Position numbers and translations under genes: made by a program. A stretch of DNA of 12,879 bases. It comes from Clostridia bacterium (GTDB lineage Bacteria; Bacillota; Clostridia; DUPQ01). Positions 12,466-12,879 of the stretch are shown here, in pieces. Location: assembly GCA_030592355.1 (NCBI GenBank), contig JAUVJE010000047.1, forward strand, positions 1-12,879, written 5' to 3'. Within the stretch, counting starts at the first letter, position 1. Every line of letters starts with the position of its first letter. The notes below the pieces were generated by a model that did not search any database, was not told the DNA's origin, and saw nothing but the letters and a program-made list of their open reading frames with translations.

Positions 12466-12879
12466 CTAATATGGAATCCTTTCATTGAAATATACAGCCA
12501 GCTGAGAATATATTTCTCCCCAGTTCTGACGACGCATTGACCATTTTTTCGTGATGTCCCGTGTCGCAAGATACAGCATCTTGAAAAGACTGTCATCCGT
12601 CGGAAAAACGCTCTTGTTCTTGGTGACTTTCCGTAGCTGACGGTTGAAATTCTCTATGGTGTTCGTAGTATAAATCAGTGTGCGAACTGCCTGGGGATAT
12701 TAAAAATATGTGGATAATTCGGACCAGTTTTTCCGCCACGAATCAGTAATCCTGGGATATTTCTTTCCCCAGATTCCGTCGAAATCCTCTAGGGCAAGAA
12801 GGGCATTTTCTTCAGTTGGCGCTTTGTATACCCGTTTCAAATCGACCATTAGTTTCTTGATATCCTTGTAGGATACATA
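12466..12879 (-). pseudogene. IS256-family transposase, C-terminal part, interrupted by an in-frame stop
   Basis: The minus strand reads 59 codons from the window edge ('YVSYKDIKKLMVDLKRVYKA', 'APTEENALLALEDFDGIWGK', 'SWRKNWSELSTYF'), then TAA (12700-12702), then continues in the same frame for 78 codons ('YPQAVRTLIYTTNTIENFNR', 'QLRKVTKNKSVFPTDDSLFK', 'MLYLATRDITKKW', 'NWGEIYSQLAVYF') to TAG at 12466-12468. Family members have Lys at the stop (FKYP), so a single AAA-to-TAA change explains it. The third catalytic residue, Glu in 'TTNTIE', lies after the stop, so the truncated product would lack it. The 5' part is outside the window. Confidence 0.9.

Larger units (their letters stand above)
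12376..12879 (-). mobile_element. 3' end of an IS256-family insertion sequence, runs off the window
   Basis: It includes the decayed transposase (12466-12879) and about 90 bp of non-coding end with a 'CTTGACAAG'-containing AT-rich segment, as seen near IS256-type ends. The outer boundary is a guess; the matching terminal inverted repeat would be beyond 12879. Confidence 0.5.

Overview
The window looks like chromosome of a low-to-moderate GC Gram-positive bacterium of the class Clostridia. The inference rests on strong AGGAGG-type ribosome binding sites, the gene order rpsB-tsf-pyrH-frr, a short (215-residue) EF-Ts, a zinc-type L28 and an OmpR-type two-component system next to a membrane-anchored HtrA. 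No rRNA, tRNA or CRISPR array is visible.

Bases 1-6457 (plus strand) hold housekeeping and envelope-stress genes. First comes the 3' part of an NDP-forming acyl-CoA synthetase-like protein with ATP-grasp first and CoA-binding second. An extended -10 promoter at its stop codon leads into a response regulator and histidine kinase that overlap by ATGA. A tethered HtrA serine protease follows, with a TGTTAA-N5-TGTAAA direct repeat (minus strand) in front of its promoter. Endonuclease III (nth) is coupled to htrA by a TGATG junction. A palindromic hairpin separates nth from the convergent rpmB (ribosomal protein L28).

Bases 6740-10411 carry divergent promoters for rpmB and rpsB, then the translation/nucleotide cluster rpsB, tsf, pyrH and frr. 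S2 is about 400 residues instead of the usual 230-250, because of a C-terminal tail built on 14 seven-residue APAKVVE-like repeats. A rho-independent terminator lies between tsf and pyrH, and pyrH and frr each have a plausible promoter of their own.

Bases 10412-12879 are a mobile-element zone where uppS/cdsA would usually follow frr. The best-supported unusual system is a complete IS110-family element (about 10698-12311). It has a DEDD/Ser transposase of 401 residues and, in its left end, a predicted bridge RNA with two guide-bearing internal loops. I read four guides by eye. The left target guide matches the left flank (11 nt), the left donor guide matches the right end (8 nt), and the two right guides (5 nt each) match the right flank and the left end. 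All agree on a CT core present at both boundaries. Joining the two ends would also build a -35/-10 promoter with a 17-bp spacer in front of the bridge RNA. Downstream, on the minus strand, is the 3' part of an IS256-family transposase gene killed by an in-frame stop just before the catalytic glutamate region.

All assignments are by reading motifs; no database search or folding program was run.
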